DNA of 64,000 nucleotides, from assembly GCF_004339595.1 (NCBI RefSeq), contig NZ_SMFU01000008.1, forward strand, positions 827,039-891,038, in the 5' to 3' direction. The notes beneath the pieces were generated by a model. It made no database searches. It saw only the letters and a list, made by a program, of their open reading frames with translations, and had not been told where the DNA came from. Position numbers and translations under genes: made by a program. The stretch is from Marinobacterium mangrovicola (GTDB lineage: Bacteria; Pseudomonadota; Gammaproteobacteria; Pseudomonadales; Balneatricaceae). Shown piece after piece: positions 45,074-60,218 of this stretch (position 1 is the first letter of the stretch; each line of letters opens with the position of its first letter).

Positions 45074-45535
45074 TTAACCTGCCTCTTTTTCTGTTGGGCG
45101 ATGTGTTGGGTCCAGTGCCGCCTGCTCCGTCATACGACCTGCGATCTTTTCAAAGATTTCAATCTCATCCGCTGTCAGCGGGGAGGTCAGGCGTTGGGTG
45201 ACTGCCTCTTCCACCTGGTCCAGCCGTTCTCGTAGCTGCAGTCCCGCTTCAGTGGGTTCAAGCAGCTGGCTGCGCCGATCCTGCGGATGGGTCACCTTCA
45301 TGATCAGTCCATTTTTGACTAGCTCACTGACTACCCGGGCAATCTGAGCCCGGTCGCGGCGCATCTGGCTGGCAATATGGTGGGCAGTGCACTCTTCAAT
45401 GCGGCAAATCCCCTTGAGCACGCGGATATGGGTGATCGGCAGATCGATACCCTGTTCGCGGATGGTTTCCAGCATCAATCGCCGGTAGGCGTGCATCAGT
45501 TTATGCAGGGTGTCGCTGAGAGGACGGGGTGACAT
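45074..45535 (-). CDS. MarR-family transcriptional regulator
   Basis: A 153-residue regulator with a central winged helix (TAHHIASQMRRDRAQIARVVSELVKNGLIMKVTHPQDRRSQLLEPTEAG), and DRRS in the wing as usual. It is co-transcribed with the siderophore-interacting protein and probably regulates that operon; the ligand is unknown. Confidence 0.93.
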   Translation of the reverse strand: MSPRPLSDTLHKLMHAYRRLMLETIREQGIDLPITHIRVLKGICRIEECTAHHIASQMRRDRAQIARVVSELVKNGLIMKVTHPQDRRSQLLEPTEAGLQLRERLDQVEEAVTQRLTSPLTADEIEIFEKIAGRMTEQAALDPTHRPTEKEAG

Positions 45536-45975
45536 GGATAGACCTGTTTTTGAAACTCGATATTAGTTGATAAAGTCATCTTATTTTTTATTTGATGATA
45601 ATGTCAATCATTTGCGCTTTTGGCTCGATATCGGAAGAACCTTTGTCGTGGCCGGCGAGACAGGGCTGAAACGCCCATAGCCCTTGTATGTCGGGGCGCA
45701 AAGAGGCGTGAGCTGGGCCGGTGAGCGATTTTGATCACTCTATGTTGTCGAAATCATGTACAGCTTCTGCAAGGGGGTTAGATCGCCCTGTGTTAATATT
45801 GACGCAGATCAAAAGTTGTTCAGGAACCATTCTGAACGGCGCTCTTGCAGCATCCTTCTTCGAATTTATAACGCCTGGCCGATTCTCTGGCGGGGCGTCT
45901 CTGTATTTACGCTAACAGTCCTATCAGGAGTGCTATCGCGAACCGATTTTTCAATTGATAGTCAGGAAACAACCC
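45536..45975. other. 440-bp divergent intergenic region
   Basis: It holds the promoter side of the marR-SIP unit, including an AT-rich stretch with a weak Fur-like core ATGATAAT (45595-45602, about 12/19 overall), and the leader of the antiporter gene. An FNR-like site, TTGACGCAGATCAA, lies at 45799-45812. A 64-codon frame at 45721 lacks a ribosome site and any recognisable feature. Confidence 0.5.
45799..45812 (+). promoter_or_regulatory. Possible FNR/ANR box
   Basis: TTGACGCAGATCAA matches TTGAT-N4-ATCAA at 9 of 10 defined positions, 164 bp upstream of the antiporter start. It is suggestive only. Confidence 0.35.
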
Positions 45976-47301
45976 ATGAATGCATGGTATCTACTCTGCT
46001 TGTTATCGGCCTTGGCCGTGCTCATCGCTTACACCAACCAGTATGTTCTGAAACTTCAGACAACGATTGCTATAACCACCGGATCGGTGGTGATCTCCCT
46101 GCTTTTAATGCTCTCCTTCAAGCTGATCGGTGACGATCTGGCGACATCCATCACTCATACCCTCGGTAGCCTTAACTTCAACCAGTTACTCCTGAAAGGG
46201 ATGCTGGGCTTCCTCCTGTTTGCCGGTGCTCTGGAGATCGACCTGCCTGCGTTGCGCAAGCAGCGCTGGGAGATCACCGTGCTGGTGCTGTTCTCGACCC
46301 TGCTTTCCACCGTCATCGTCGGCTACCTGGCCTACTGGCTGCTGGGCGCGCTGGGCTGGTCGGTACCGCTGATCTACTGTCTGCTGTTCGGTGCGCTGAT
46401 CAGCCCTACCGACCCCATCGCCGTGCTGGCGATCATCAAGCAGATGAATGCTCCCCAGGGTATTTCGATTCAGGTAGAGGGGGAGTCTCTGTTTAACGAT
46501 GGTGTCGGCCTGGTGGTGTTCACCACGATTTTTGCGGTGGCGTTTTCCGGTACCGAGCCTACTGTGGCGGGTGTCGCAGAGCTGTTTTTCAGCGATGCCC
46601 TCGGTGGTATCGCGTTCGGTTTTGTGCTGGCGCTAATCGGTCACTTCCTGCTGTGTAACTCCCGTGAGGACGCCAATATCCGTCTGTTGATTACGCTGAT
46701 GATCCCCTCGGCCGGTTTTGCCCTGGCCAACATGATGGAGATCTCCGGTGCGCTGGCGATGGTGGTGTCCGGTATCTTTATCGGCAACGTCACCCGCGCC
46801 AAGGTGGCAGACCCGAATGACCCGAGCAGCTCGCAGTACATCAACAACTTCTGGCACGCCACGGACAGTTTTCTCAACGCACTGCTGTTCCTGCTGATCG
46901 GCCTGATGCTGGTGACCATGAACGTGACCCTGGTTGAAGTGGGACTGGGGCTGCTGATGGTGCCGGTTGTGCTGCTGGCGCGCTTTATCAGCGTGGGTAT
47001 CCCGTTCAGCGTGTTTCGACGCTTCCGTCGTTATGACGTCAACTCGGTGAAAATCCTCACCTGGGGTGGTCTGCGTGGGGGCTTGGCACTGGCCATGGCG
47101 GCGTCGATCCCCGATGGCGAAATGGTGGTAAAAGGGGTGGATATTCACAACCTGCTGCTGATCATCACCTATATGGTCGTGATCTTCTCCATCGTAGTCC
47201 AGGGGCTGACCATCGCGCCGATGATCCGCAAGAGCATCAAGGCGAACCGCATCGAGGTGCGCAAGGAAAAGGCGGAGCAGCGTTCGGAAAAGCCCGCCTG
47301 A
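45976..47301 (+). CDS. Na+/H+ antiporter (CPA1/NhaP-type)
   Basis: A 441-residue, 12-13-helix transporter. Key motifs are ALISPTDPIAVLAI (ion-binding TM5 region) and EGESLFNDGVGLVVF (TM6, with the essential ND pair), then LTWGGLRGGLALAMA near the C-terminus, all typical of CPA1. It exchanges Na+ (or K+) for H+ in pH and salt homeostasis, fitting a marine lifestyle. The ATG at 45976 follows AGGAAA; an upstream TTG at 45955 is less likely. Confidence 0.93.
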   Translation: MNAWYLLCLLSALAVLIAYTNQYVLKLQTTIAITTGSVVISLLLMLSFKLIGDDLATSITHTLGSLNFNQLLLKGMLGFLLFAGALEIDLPALRKQRWEITVLVLFSTLLSTVIVGYLAYWLLGALGWSVPLIYCLLFGALISPTDPIAVLAIIKQMNAPQGISIQVEGESLFNDGVGLVVFTTIFAVAFSGTEPTVAGVAELFFSDALGGIAFGFVLALIGHFLLCNSREDANIRLLITLMIPSAGFALANMMEISGALAMVVSGIFIGNVTRAKVADPNDPSSSQYINNFWHATDSFLNALLFLLIGLMLVTMNVTLVEVGLGLLMVPVVLLARFISVGIPFSVFRRFRRYDVNSVKILTWGGLRGGLALAMAASIPDGEMVVKGVDIHNLLLIITYMVVIFSIVVQGLTIAPMIRKSIKANRIEVRKEKAEQRSEKPA

Positions 47302-47360
47302 GATGAGATCAATGGTTTGCGAGGATGTTCAGTAAAGCAGCGTCCGAGAAAAACGCTAAA

Positions 47361-47394
47361 GCGAAAAGCCGGGCCGCTCAGCCCGGCTTTTCGC
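47361..47394. terminator. Bidirectional terminator
   Basis: GCGAAAAGCCGGGC pairs with GCCCGGCTTTTCGC between the convergent antiporter and fadA genes. A/T runs on both sides suit termination in both directions. Confidence 0.85.
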
Positions 47395-47396
47395 TT

Positions 47397-50731
<3,335 letters not shown>

Positions 50732-50908
50732 GCTGGCCTCCTTGGTTGTGAAGCGGGGTGACTTGTTATTTATCCCCGATATTCACCAGTTTAGAAGATG
50801 AATCGGTTCCAACAATGGTTAGGGATATTGTCGACGCCAGCTTCCTGATCGGAAGTGTTCCATTTTTCGGCATGGCTTGTGCCACGCTTTAAACTATTGA
50901 TTACGAAT

Positions 50909-50927
50909 AATAACGATTATCATTAAC
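50909..50927 (+). promoter_or_regulatory. Fur box upstream of the second TonB receptor
   Basis: AATAACGATTATCATTAAC matches 16 of 19 positions of GATAATGATTATCATTATC. It lies 42 bp before the receptor start, in the region divergent from fadB. Confidence 0.82.
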
Positions 50928-50968
50928 TAAATCTTGTATTTCAGTTGTTGCACGTTTGTTGAAAGGTG

Positions 50969-52987
50969 ATGAAGTTGAACCACAAAGAAACTAACTCAGT
51001 AGATCCGGTACTTTGGCGTCGGGTGCAAAAAAGTGCGTTGCAAAGAGGCGTATGCGGCCTCGGTCTGGCGGTCAGTGCGTCGATGGCCTGGGCGGCAGAG
51101 CCGGTGCAACTGGATGAGATGGTTGTTTCTGCGGCAGGTTACGAGCAGGAAGTGGTTGATGCCCCGGCATCTATCAGCGTTATCACCCGTGAAGACCTCG
51201 AAAAGCGTCCGTTCAAGGATGTCACCGATGCCCTGTCCGACGTGCCGGGTGTGGTCGTTACCGGCGGTGGCTCCAGCGCCGATATCTCCATGCGCGGTAT
51301 GGGCGGTAAATACACGCTGATCCTGATCGATGGCAAGCGCCAGAGCACCCGTGAAACCCGCCCGAACAGCGATGGTCCCGGTATCGAGCAGGGCTGGATT
51401 CCGCCCCTTTCAGCCATTGAACGCATCGAAGTGGTGCGTGGCCCCATGTCATCGCTGTATGGCTCAGATGCGCTGGGCGGGGTAATCAACATCATCACCC
51501 GCAAAGTGGCTCCGGAGTGGGGTGGTGAAATCAGCGCCGAAACGATTCTGCAGGAAGATGACGATTCCGGCGATGAGCGTCGCACCAACTTCTACGTTAA
51601 CGGCCCGATGATCAACGACAAGCTGGGCCTACAGGTTTACGGCCAGTATTCTGAGCGTGATGAGGATGAGATCCTCAACGGCTACAGCGATCAGAGCAAC
51701 GGCAACATCAACGGTAAAATGACCTGGATGCTGTCCAAGGATCAGACGCTGAAGTTTGAAGCGGGCCACTCACGCCAGCGTCGCGCCACCAATCCGGGTA
51801 AATCCTCACCCACCAGCGGTCGTGGCAGCGATCCTACCGATGTGGTTTACGAGCGCGACAACTTCGGCCTCACCCATGAGTTCAGCAGCGATATCGGTCA
51901 GCACGATACCTACTACACCTATGACGAGACCGATAACCCCACCCGCGACATGAATTATCAGGAGCAGGTGCTCAACCACAAATCGGTATTTAACCTGACC
52001 AACCAGGTGCTCACGATCGGCGCCCAGTACGACAAGCAGGAACTCACCGATGGCGGTAACCAGACCGGCACCATGCAGGACCTGACACGCTGGCAGATGG
52101 CGCTATTTGCCGAAGACGAGTACTTCCTGACAGATAGCCTGGCGATCACTACCGGCCTGCGTTACAACCGCGACGAGAACTACGGCAGCGCCTGGACTCC
52201 GCGTATCTACGGTGTCTGGCATGTTGATGATCAGTGGACACTGAAAGGTGGTATCAGCTCCGGTTATCGTTCACCGGATCTGCGTCAGGCCACCGATGGC
52301 TGGGGGCAGGCCACTGGCGGCCGCGGCGGCAACGCGGTGATCGTGGGTAACTCGGATCTGGAAGCGGAAAAAAGCGTGACCGGTGAGATCGGGGTGAACT
52401 GGCAGAACTACGAGGGTGTTCAGCTGGGGCTGACGGTCTACCACACCACCTACGAAGACAAGATCACCGAAGATCGCTACTGCGATGTGAGTAACGGTGA
52501 TGCTTCCTGCGTATACATGGGGCACGACTACGACTTTATCAGCACCCGTTACAACGTGGATGAAGTGGTAATGCGCGGTGTTGAAGCCACTGCCAGCCTG
52601 CCGCTGACCGACACTCTGGAGCTGGGCGCCAACTACACCTACACCGACTCCGAGCAGCGCTCCGGTGACTTCAAGGGCGAACCGCTGAACCGCCTGCCCA
52701 AGCATATGTTTAACGCCAGCCTGGACTGGACACCGAGCTACGAGCTCAACGTCTGGAGTCGCCTCAACTTCCGTGGTCGCTCGTCGGAAGGCCTGAGCCG
52801 CACCAGCATGGTTGAAGAAGTGCCGAGCTACACCTTTGTCGACGTCGGTCTGCGTTACCGTCTGACCGATAGCACCACCTTCTATACCGGGGTTTATAAC
52901 CTGCTGGATAAAGACGTGTACTACGACAAGTACAACAAGGTGCTCGATGGCCGTCGTTACCAGGCCAAGATTCAGTACAACTTCTAA
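50969..52987 (+). CDS. TonB-dependent siderophore receptor (FepA/CirA-type), paralogue of 39348-41330
   Basis: About 672 residues. An unusually long leader (about 45 residues, ending SASMAWA-AEP) precedes TonB-box-like EMVVSAAG. The plug has APASISVITREDLEKR and IERIEVVRGPMSSLYGSDALGGVINIIT, and the barrel ends in IQYNF. Plug and barrel align well with the receptor at 39348. The start is uncertain: GTG 50966, ATG 50969 or TTG 50975 all follow a weak AAAGG. The Fur box at 50909 implies iron repression. Confidence 0.92.
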   Translation: MKLNHKETNSVDPVLWRRVQKSALQRGVCGLGLAVSASMAWAAEPVQLDEMVVSAAGYEQEVVDAPASISVITREDLEKRPFKDVTDALSDVPGVVVTGGGSSADISMRGMGGKYTLILIDGKRQSTRETRPNSDGPGIEQGWIPPLSAIERIEVVRGPMSSLYGSDALGGVINIITRKVAPEWGGEISAETILQEDDDSGDERRTNFYVNGPMINDKLGLQVYGQYSERDEDEILNGYSDQSNGNINGKMTWMLSKDQTLKFEAGHSRQRRATNPGKSSPTSGRGSDPTDVVYERDNFGLTHEFSSDIGQHDTYYTYDETDNPTRDMNYQEQVLNHKSVFNLTNQVLTIGAQYDKQELTDGGNQTGTMQDLTRWQMALFAEDEYFLTDSLAITTGLRYNRDENYGSAWTPRIYGVWHVDDQWTLKGGISSGYRSPDLRQATDGWGQATGGRGGNAVIVGNSDLEAEKSVTGEIGVNWQNYEGVQLGLTVYHTTYEDKITEDRYCDVSNGDASCVYMGHDYDFISTRYNVDEVVMRGVEATASLPLTDTLELGANYTYTDSEQRSGDFKGEPLNRLPKHMFNASLDWTPSYELNVWSRLNFRGRSSEGLSRTSMVEEVPSYTFVDVGLRYRLTDSTTFYTGVYNLLDKDVYYDKYNKVLDGRRYQAKIQYNF

Positions 52988-53013
52988 GGTAGTCCTTCAG
53001 TAATTACTTTTTT

Positions 53014-53041
53014 AGCCACCCTTGCGGGTGGCTTTTTTTTG
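53014..53041 (+). terminator. Rho-independent terminator after the TonB receptor
   Basis: AGCCACCC / GGGTGGCT with a TTGC loop and an eight-T tail, 27 bp after the stop codon. Confidence 0.92.
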
Positions 53042-53191
53042 TCTGAAAAAACTCCAGCCAATTTGCTGCAGGCCGGTAGTGCTGGTATATCCACTCTGGC
53101 TGTATGAGAATTGGAACCGTTGATCGGCCGAAGCAATATCGCCCGCTTTATCTGGCCGTCAGGGACGAAGTTCAAACAAGGAAAGGTTTAT

Positions 53192-53515
53192 ATGAAGATG
53201 CATCTCGCGCTCGCTGGCGCAATCCTTCTGGCAGGCTGCACAAACACGGTGGAGACCATAGACGGAGCAGCTACTCAGGAAATGGAGTTCAGCGTTGGTC
53301 CCGAAAGAGTCGATTGCATAGGTGTTGGTCCGATGAAGTGCCTGGTTGTGAATGGCTCGATGTTCTACGACAAAATACAGGGCTTTGAGTACGAAGAAGG
53401 CTACCAGTACCGGTTGAAAGTAGCGCGTAGTGAAAGGGAAAATCCTCCCGCGGATGCCAGCCGTTACGAATATCAGTTGATCGAGATAACCAGCAAACTA
53501 CAGGTCATGCCCTGA
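53192..53515 (+). CDS. DUF4377 domain lipoprotein
   Basis: A 107-residue lipoprotein: MKMHLALAGAILLAGC lipobox, then a small domain with CIGVGPMKCLVV, IQGFEYEEGYQYRLKV and NPPADASRYEYQLIEI, which is the DUF4377 pattern (also seen in heat-shock lipoprotein HslJ-associated proteins). Two extra cysteines could form a disulfide. The ATG at 53192 has AAGGAAAGG upstream; the longer frame from 53111 has no leader logic. Single-gene unit; function unknown. Confidence 0.87.
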   Translation: MKMHLALAGAILLAGCTNTVETIDGAATQEMEFSVGPERVDCIGVGPMKCLVVNGSMFYDKIQGFEYEEGYQYRLKVARSERENPPADASRYEYQLIEITSKLQVMP

Positions 53516-56032
<2,517 letters not shown>

Positions 56033-56052
56033 GGGCCAGTAGGTCTGGCAAT

Positions 56053-56089
56053 GAAAAGAGCCACCGTCGCAGGACGATGGCTCTTTCTT
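56053..56089 (+). terminator. Rho-independent terminator after katG
   Basis: AAAGAGCCA...TGGCTCTTT stem with inner CGTC/GACG pairing and a T-rich tail, 20 bp after the stop. Confidence 0.82.
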
Positions 56090-56138
56090 TTTCTGCTCAA
56101 ATTACCGCGCATCGGGAATTTACGGGTGTTAGGGCCCC

Positions 56139-59100
56139 TCAGAGCTCCCGGAGATAGTAGTCTCTAACCTTTACCATTCGTGCGGACGGCACCCGATTGA
56201 GCAGTGTCTCAACGCTGTTGCTGTATCTTGAAAACACCGACGCTACCCGGTCGGTGCGTCTCATCAGGTGATAGCACTGCATAAGTCCGATGTAGTGATC
56301 CTCTTCAGTCGGATCGAGTTCCAGGGCCTTTTCGAAGTAGGGGATAGCTTCTGCATGGGCTTCTAGGGCGATAAGGTAGTGAGCAATTTTTTCCAGCAGG
56401 CGATTGAAGTTCCTGTTGATTCTTTCACGGGCGCTGTCGATCCAGGCTTCGCCATGATATTCATATAGGAACGGCTGCTTGAAGGTGTCTGCTAATACCT
56501 GAGCGCTTTGAACGTTGCACGAGTCGATATCGGCCGGGGACTCCCAGAAAGCAAGTGCATCGACCCAGCAGTCCTCCGACAGTGATAGGGTGTTGTTGCG
56601 GGTAATAATATACTGATCATCGCCCAGGCTTTTTCTTAGGCGGTAAAGCGTGGTTTTTAACGATTTGTAAGCCGCATCGCCATCGGCGTCTCGCCAAAGG
56701 TTATCTGCGATAAAGTCGAAACTGATGTTTTTGCCGCCGTAAGAAATAATGAATTTCAACAGCTCGAGCGGCTTTTGTTGCAGTGTGATGCTCTCTTCGA
56801 GATCGCCTGCGGCTGCTACTACCTGGAAGCTATCGAGCGTATGAATTCGGATGCTGTACGGCCAGAGGTGTGCATAGAGCGACGGCGATACAGGCAGCAG
56901 GTTGTGTTCCTTTATGGTCTTTTTGACATAGTCTGCTTCAATACCGTTGAGTAGGGCTTTCTCACATAAACAGGTAAACAGTTTCTTACCGATGGTCGGT
57001 ATAAAGATAAAGTTCTGCCGGTGGGCGAGCTCAAATGCATCGGTCAGCTTGTCACTGCTTCTATCGTTTTCGTTGCTATATTCCAACCAGGCTTCTACGC
57101 ATAACGCTTGGTATTTCAAATAGTTGGATCCAAGCCACTGGCTATCCGATAGTTCCGTAAGAATGGACCGGGCCTGATCTAGTTCCCCCAGCTCATGACA
57201 GGCAAACGCCAGTACTATGTTCGACCAGTGCACCGGGTAGGTCGCTCCGGAGGTGCGATACAACTCATTGGCTTTGCCAAGATCGTGCTTGGCTTTAAAC
57301 AGGTCCGCCTTGTACAAAGCGGAAACACCGGACAGGAAAAGAATATCGGCACGGCGGACGTCGGGCATCTGAGTATACTGGTCCATCAGCAGCTTTATTT
57401 CATTGTCAGCCAATGCAAACTCATCATCGCGAAGCAGGGATAAAATCAGAATATAACGGAACCAGAACTCATATAATCGAATACCGGATTTATGACCCTC
57501 TTCTAGACTGTTTCTACACACCTCAATCGCTTTTTTTCCGCTCCCCAGAACATAGCCGTACTGAAAAGCGTCGATCAGTTGCGTCTGCAGTTTTAGAACA
57601 GGAATAGATTCCAGCTGCTGACGTATGGGCTGCAAAATATTCAGCAGGTGATAGGTGCTGCGATCTTCCCCGGCAAAACGATAATAGATCATCATGTTGT
57701 TGCAGCGCCTTAGCAGGGCAACCGGGTCGTCACAGTGTTCCAGTGCCGCCTTGGCAGCGGCTTTCCAGCGCTCTTGCAATGGGTGGTTCAGTGTCCTGAA
57801 TGAGGTTGCAAACAGCACGACGCAGGCCAGGCTCTCGCACAGGGGGGTTATATCGCTTTTACAGCGTAGCAGCAGCTCCTCCAACTCCTCGAGGCAGGTT
57901 TCAAGCAAATCGTAGCCGGTACCGGAGATCGCCAGGGCTTCAAAGTAATCCCCGTAGGCTAGAATCGCCTGTTCGATCTGCTCAGCTTCAGTGTAAGCAT
58001 TGATGGCCCGACGGATCATTGTGCAGGCGTGAACCGGTGAAGCGATAAGCTGGATCTTGCCTATCAACAGAAGTGTATCCGGATCTCCATTGATGAACTC
58101 ATCTGGTATGCAATCGAGCCAGCGGGTGAGCTGTTGTATCAATCCCTGGTCGATAAAATGTCGCGCATTTATTGTAATCAGCTGTTTGGCATCGGAGAAA
58201 CGGCGGGTGTCTATGTAAAGCTCAATCGCCGCTTCATAAGCTACCTGGTCGACGAGTAGCTGTGCTGACTGGCTTAGGGTCTCTGCGAGCTCCTGTGGCG
58301 AGTAGGTCGCAGCAAAGACGTTATTCAGATATTTCTTGAATAAAGGATGGAAACTGTAGGTTTCATTAGCGCCAGGATGAGATTCAATAAAAAGATTAGA
58401 TCTCTTCAGAGTATCAATCAGCTTGGCACTATTATTAAGGCCCGTTATCTTTTGCGCCATACCTTCGGTGAAAAATGGCATAAAAGAAGTTTTTAATAAT
58501 AGTGTCTTGGTATCGGATGATAAACTATAGAACACTTCTTTTGCAAAAAACTGAAAGCTATCCTGGTTAAGGTATTTAGATAAGTTGCTGCTCGTTCCCG
58601 AGGGAAATGTATTAGCGCTTAAGATAAGGTTAGATGAAATTAATCGGATTCCCGCCGCCCATCCAGCAGTTTCCTCTAAGATGATATCTATCAACTCAGA
58701 ATTTACATTATCTGTATATTCTTGTTTTAAAAACTGCCTGGTTTCTCTTCGGTAAAATTTTATATCTTGCCAGTCGAGGCGATACATGTTGCCTCTTGCC
58801 TTAACAGTTACAAACTCCGGCGTCGGTGTCTCGCGACTGACCACAATAATCTTGAAGTGCTCGGGCAGGCGTTCAGCAAACCGGCTTACAAGTCTGTGTA
58901 CAGGGGACTCGGACGAAAGCTCGTGGTAGTCATCAAGAACCAGAAGCGTCTTGTTCTCAGGGGCATGAGTGGCGAGAGTATTAAAAAAATTGTCTGAGAA
59001 TGTATCGGGCCCTAAGGAGTACTCAAGCGTAAACTTTGGCAAGTTCAGATTGTCATCGGAGAATGCTCTTTTAGCAGCAAGCGATAAATGGTGGAAAAAT

Positions 59101-59327
59101 GCTCCTGGAGAGCAATCTGAATGATCGAGCTTTAACCAGATATTAGTAGTTTTTTTATGCTGAACGAAGTCTGCGATCAGCGTTGTTTTGCCTGCTCCAC
59201 CAGGTGCTGAAATCCAGATCAAAGGCGCCTGTGAAGAGTCCAGAGACTCAATCAAATGATCGCGACGCAAGATGTTCGACAAAATGGGAGCTGTCAGCTT
59301 ACTGCTGATGACTGAAGATCCGTCCAT
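56139..59327 (-). CDS. Large STAND-ATPase transcriptional regulator with C-terminal SARP-type DNA-binding/BTAD domains
   Basis: About 1,060 residues. The N-terminal NTPase resembles MalT: P-loop APGGAGKTTL (about residue 41 from this start), Walker B TLLVLDDYHEL, and a GWAAGIRL motif. Long helical TPR-like repeats fill the middle. Near residue 830 a winged helix of SARP/OmpR type begins (IHTLDSFQVV, LELLKFIISYGG, ALWR-like NLWRDADGDAAYKSLKTTLYRLRKSLG), followed by a bacterial-transcriptional-activator (BTAD) TPR region. MalT-like proteins usually end in a LuxR helix-turn-helix, so the SARP-type end is notable. The start is ambiguous (GTG 59351 or ATG 59327; neither has a strong ribosome site). 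AT-rich composition suggests acquisition. Its targets may be the neighbouring exoprotein genes. Confidence 0.88.
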   Translation of the reverse strand: MDGSSVISSKLTAPILSNILRRDHLIESLDSSQAPLIWISAPGGAGKTTLIADFVQHKKTTNIWLKLDHSDCSPGAFFHHLSLAAKRAFSDDNLNLPKFTLEYSLGPDTFSDNFFNTLATHAPENKTLLVLDDYHELSSESPVHRLVSRFAERLPEHFKIIVVSRETPTPEFVTVKARGNMYRLDWQDIKFYRRETRQFLKQEYTDNVNSELIDIILEETAGWAAGIRLISSNLILSANTFPSGTSSNLSKYLNQDSFQFFAKEVFYSLSSDTKTLLLKTSFMPFFTEGMAQKITGLNNSAKLIDTLKRSNLFIESHPGANETYSFHPLFKKYLNNVFAATYSPQELAETLSQSAQLLVDQVAYEAAIELYIDTRRFSDAKQLITINARHFIDQGLIQQLTRWLDCIPDEFINGDPDTLLLIGKIQLIASPVHACTMIRRAINAYTEAEQIEQAILAYGDYFEALAISGTGYDLLETCLEELEELLLRCKSDITPLCESLACVVLFATSFRTLNHPLQERWKAAAKAALEHCDDPVALLRRCNNMMIYYRFAGEDRSTYHLLNILQPIRQQLESIPVLKLQTQLIDAFQYGYVLGSGKKAIEVCRNSLEEGHKSGIRLYEFWFRYILILSLLRDDEFALADNEIKLLMDQYTQMPDVRRADILFLSGVSALYKADLFKAKHDLGKANELYRTSGATYPVHWSNIVLAFACHELGELDQARSILTELSDSQWLGSNYLKYQALCVEAWLEYSNENDRSSDKLTDAFELAHRQNFIFIPTIGKKLFTCLCEKALLNGIEADYVKKTIKEHNLLPVSPSLYAHLWPYSIRIHTLDSFQVVAAAGDLEESITLQQKPLELLKFIISYGGKNISFDFIADNLWRDADGDAAYKSLKTTLYRLRKSLGDDQYIITRNNTLSLSEDCWVDALAFWESPADIDSCNVQSAQVLADTFKQPFLYEYHGEAWIDSARERINRNFNRLLEKIAHYLIALEAHAEAIPYFEKALELDPTEEDHYIGLMQCYHLMRRTDRVASVFSRYSNSVETLLNRVPSARMVKVRDYYLREL

Positions 59328-59764
59328 GAATAACTGTCTGTTTTTCCACACTTAAATATAGAGGTCGGCCTTCTCTCGACCGTATAGGAATGCGTTGCCT
59401 TGAGTTTTTATTAGTTTATTTGAATATAATTAAGGCTTTCGTCTACGCTTTTGGTTATATGACGACCAATATACATTTCCTGTCGCGTCGGGCAAGTTTA
59501 AATCGTAAACAGGCTCTACTGGCTCGGCACAGAGGATGGGATTATTAGGAATAAAATCAGTGGGATGCTATGAAAGAGCAGGCCTGGACAGCTTGTGTGT
59601 CGGGGCTGGCTCGTCAATGATAGAGCCATTAGAGATAGTGGGGGAGTCAGGCCTTTGTGCTTATCGCTGCTGTGGCTTCTTGCAGCTCGCAAACTGAGAC
59701 CGCCCGGGCCGAAGTGGTTCGGTCAGGGCGGACTGGAGAGACTGTCTTCAGAAAGTTGTGAGAT
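59328..59764. other. AT-rich intergenic region upstream of the STAND regulator
   Basis: About 410 bp without a convincing gene. It contains the probable regulator promoter (AT-rich, 59400-59470), then sequence running into the 3' end of the broken MBG-protein copy. A 76-codon plus-strand frame at 59595 has no recognisable features. Confidence 0.5.
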
Positions 59765-60061
59765 TCAGGGTAATCTTATCCCGTTATCTACGACTCTGAC
59801 TTCGGTATACAGAGTCTCGCGTTGATCCTGGCCAGCTGTATTTTTGGCGTTGGGTATACGCTGGGCCTGCTGGATACTGCGGTGGTAGGGCGTACCGACG
59901 GTATCCATCGGGGCGATGATTTCTAACACGCTCTCGTTAAAGGTCAGAGTGTAGTTAGCCGCGTCGAGTCCATATGGCACCAGGCTGAAGATTCCGGCTT
60001 CACTGGCCCCTTGAGAGGAGCCCCCCCACTGCAGGAGACCGGTGAGCACCGATGCATCTGC
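59765..60061 (-). pseudogene. Remnant of the 3' end of an MBG-repeat exoprotein gene
   Basis: It encodes a tail closely similar to the last ~100 residues of the protein at 62824-64000: DASVLTGLLQWGGSSQG, AGIFSLVPYGLDAANY, LTFNESVLEIIAPMDTVGTPYHRSIQQAQ and the shared end VVDNGIRLP. Similarity stops abruptly at gatgcatct (about 60061). The frame continues upstream to 60208 but there translates intergenic DNA and a terminator hairpin (60171-60203), so no functional start exists. It is best read as a duplicated, truncated gene end. Confidence 0.82.
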
Positions 60062-60170
60062 CTTCGGAGAGGTAATCCTGCTGTTGAGAATAGATGAAGC
60101 ATATGCAGAAAAATAATATTTTTCAGTGATTTTTATACTTATTATAAAATTTTGGTTATATTGATCAAGG

Positions 60171-60203
60171 ATTAAACAGCCATCCTGGGGATGGCTGTTT
60201 AAT
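60171..60203 (-). terminator. Perfect 15-bp terminator hairpin after the 60219-60794 gene
   Basis: ATTAAACAGCCATCC pairs with GGATGGCTGTTTAAT around a 3-nt loop, 15 bp after the stop codon of the minus-strand gene. T-rich on the downstream side. Confidence 0.85.
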
Positions 60204-60218
60204 ATCAATTCTTACAGG

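Noticed and set aside
45721..45915. 64-codon frame upstream of the antiporter
   Set aside because: No ribosome site or recognisable feature; it overlaps the antiporter leader region and the FNR-like site.
53111..53191. Longer start for the DUF4377 lipoprotein
   Set aside because: It would place 27 polar residues before the lipoprotein signal; the ATG at 53192 has a proper ribosome site and starts the signal directly.
60062..60208. N-terminal part of the 147-codon frame at 59765-60208 as a real protein start
   Set aside because: It translates a terminator hairpin (60171-60203) and AT-rich intergenic DNA, with no ribosome site.
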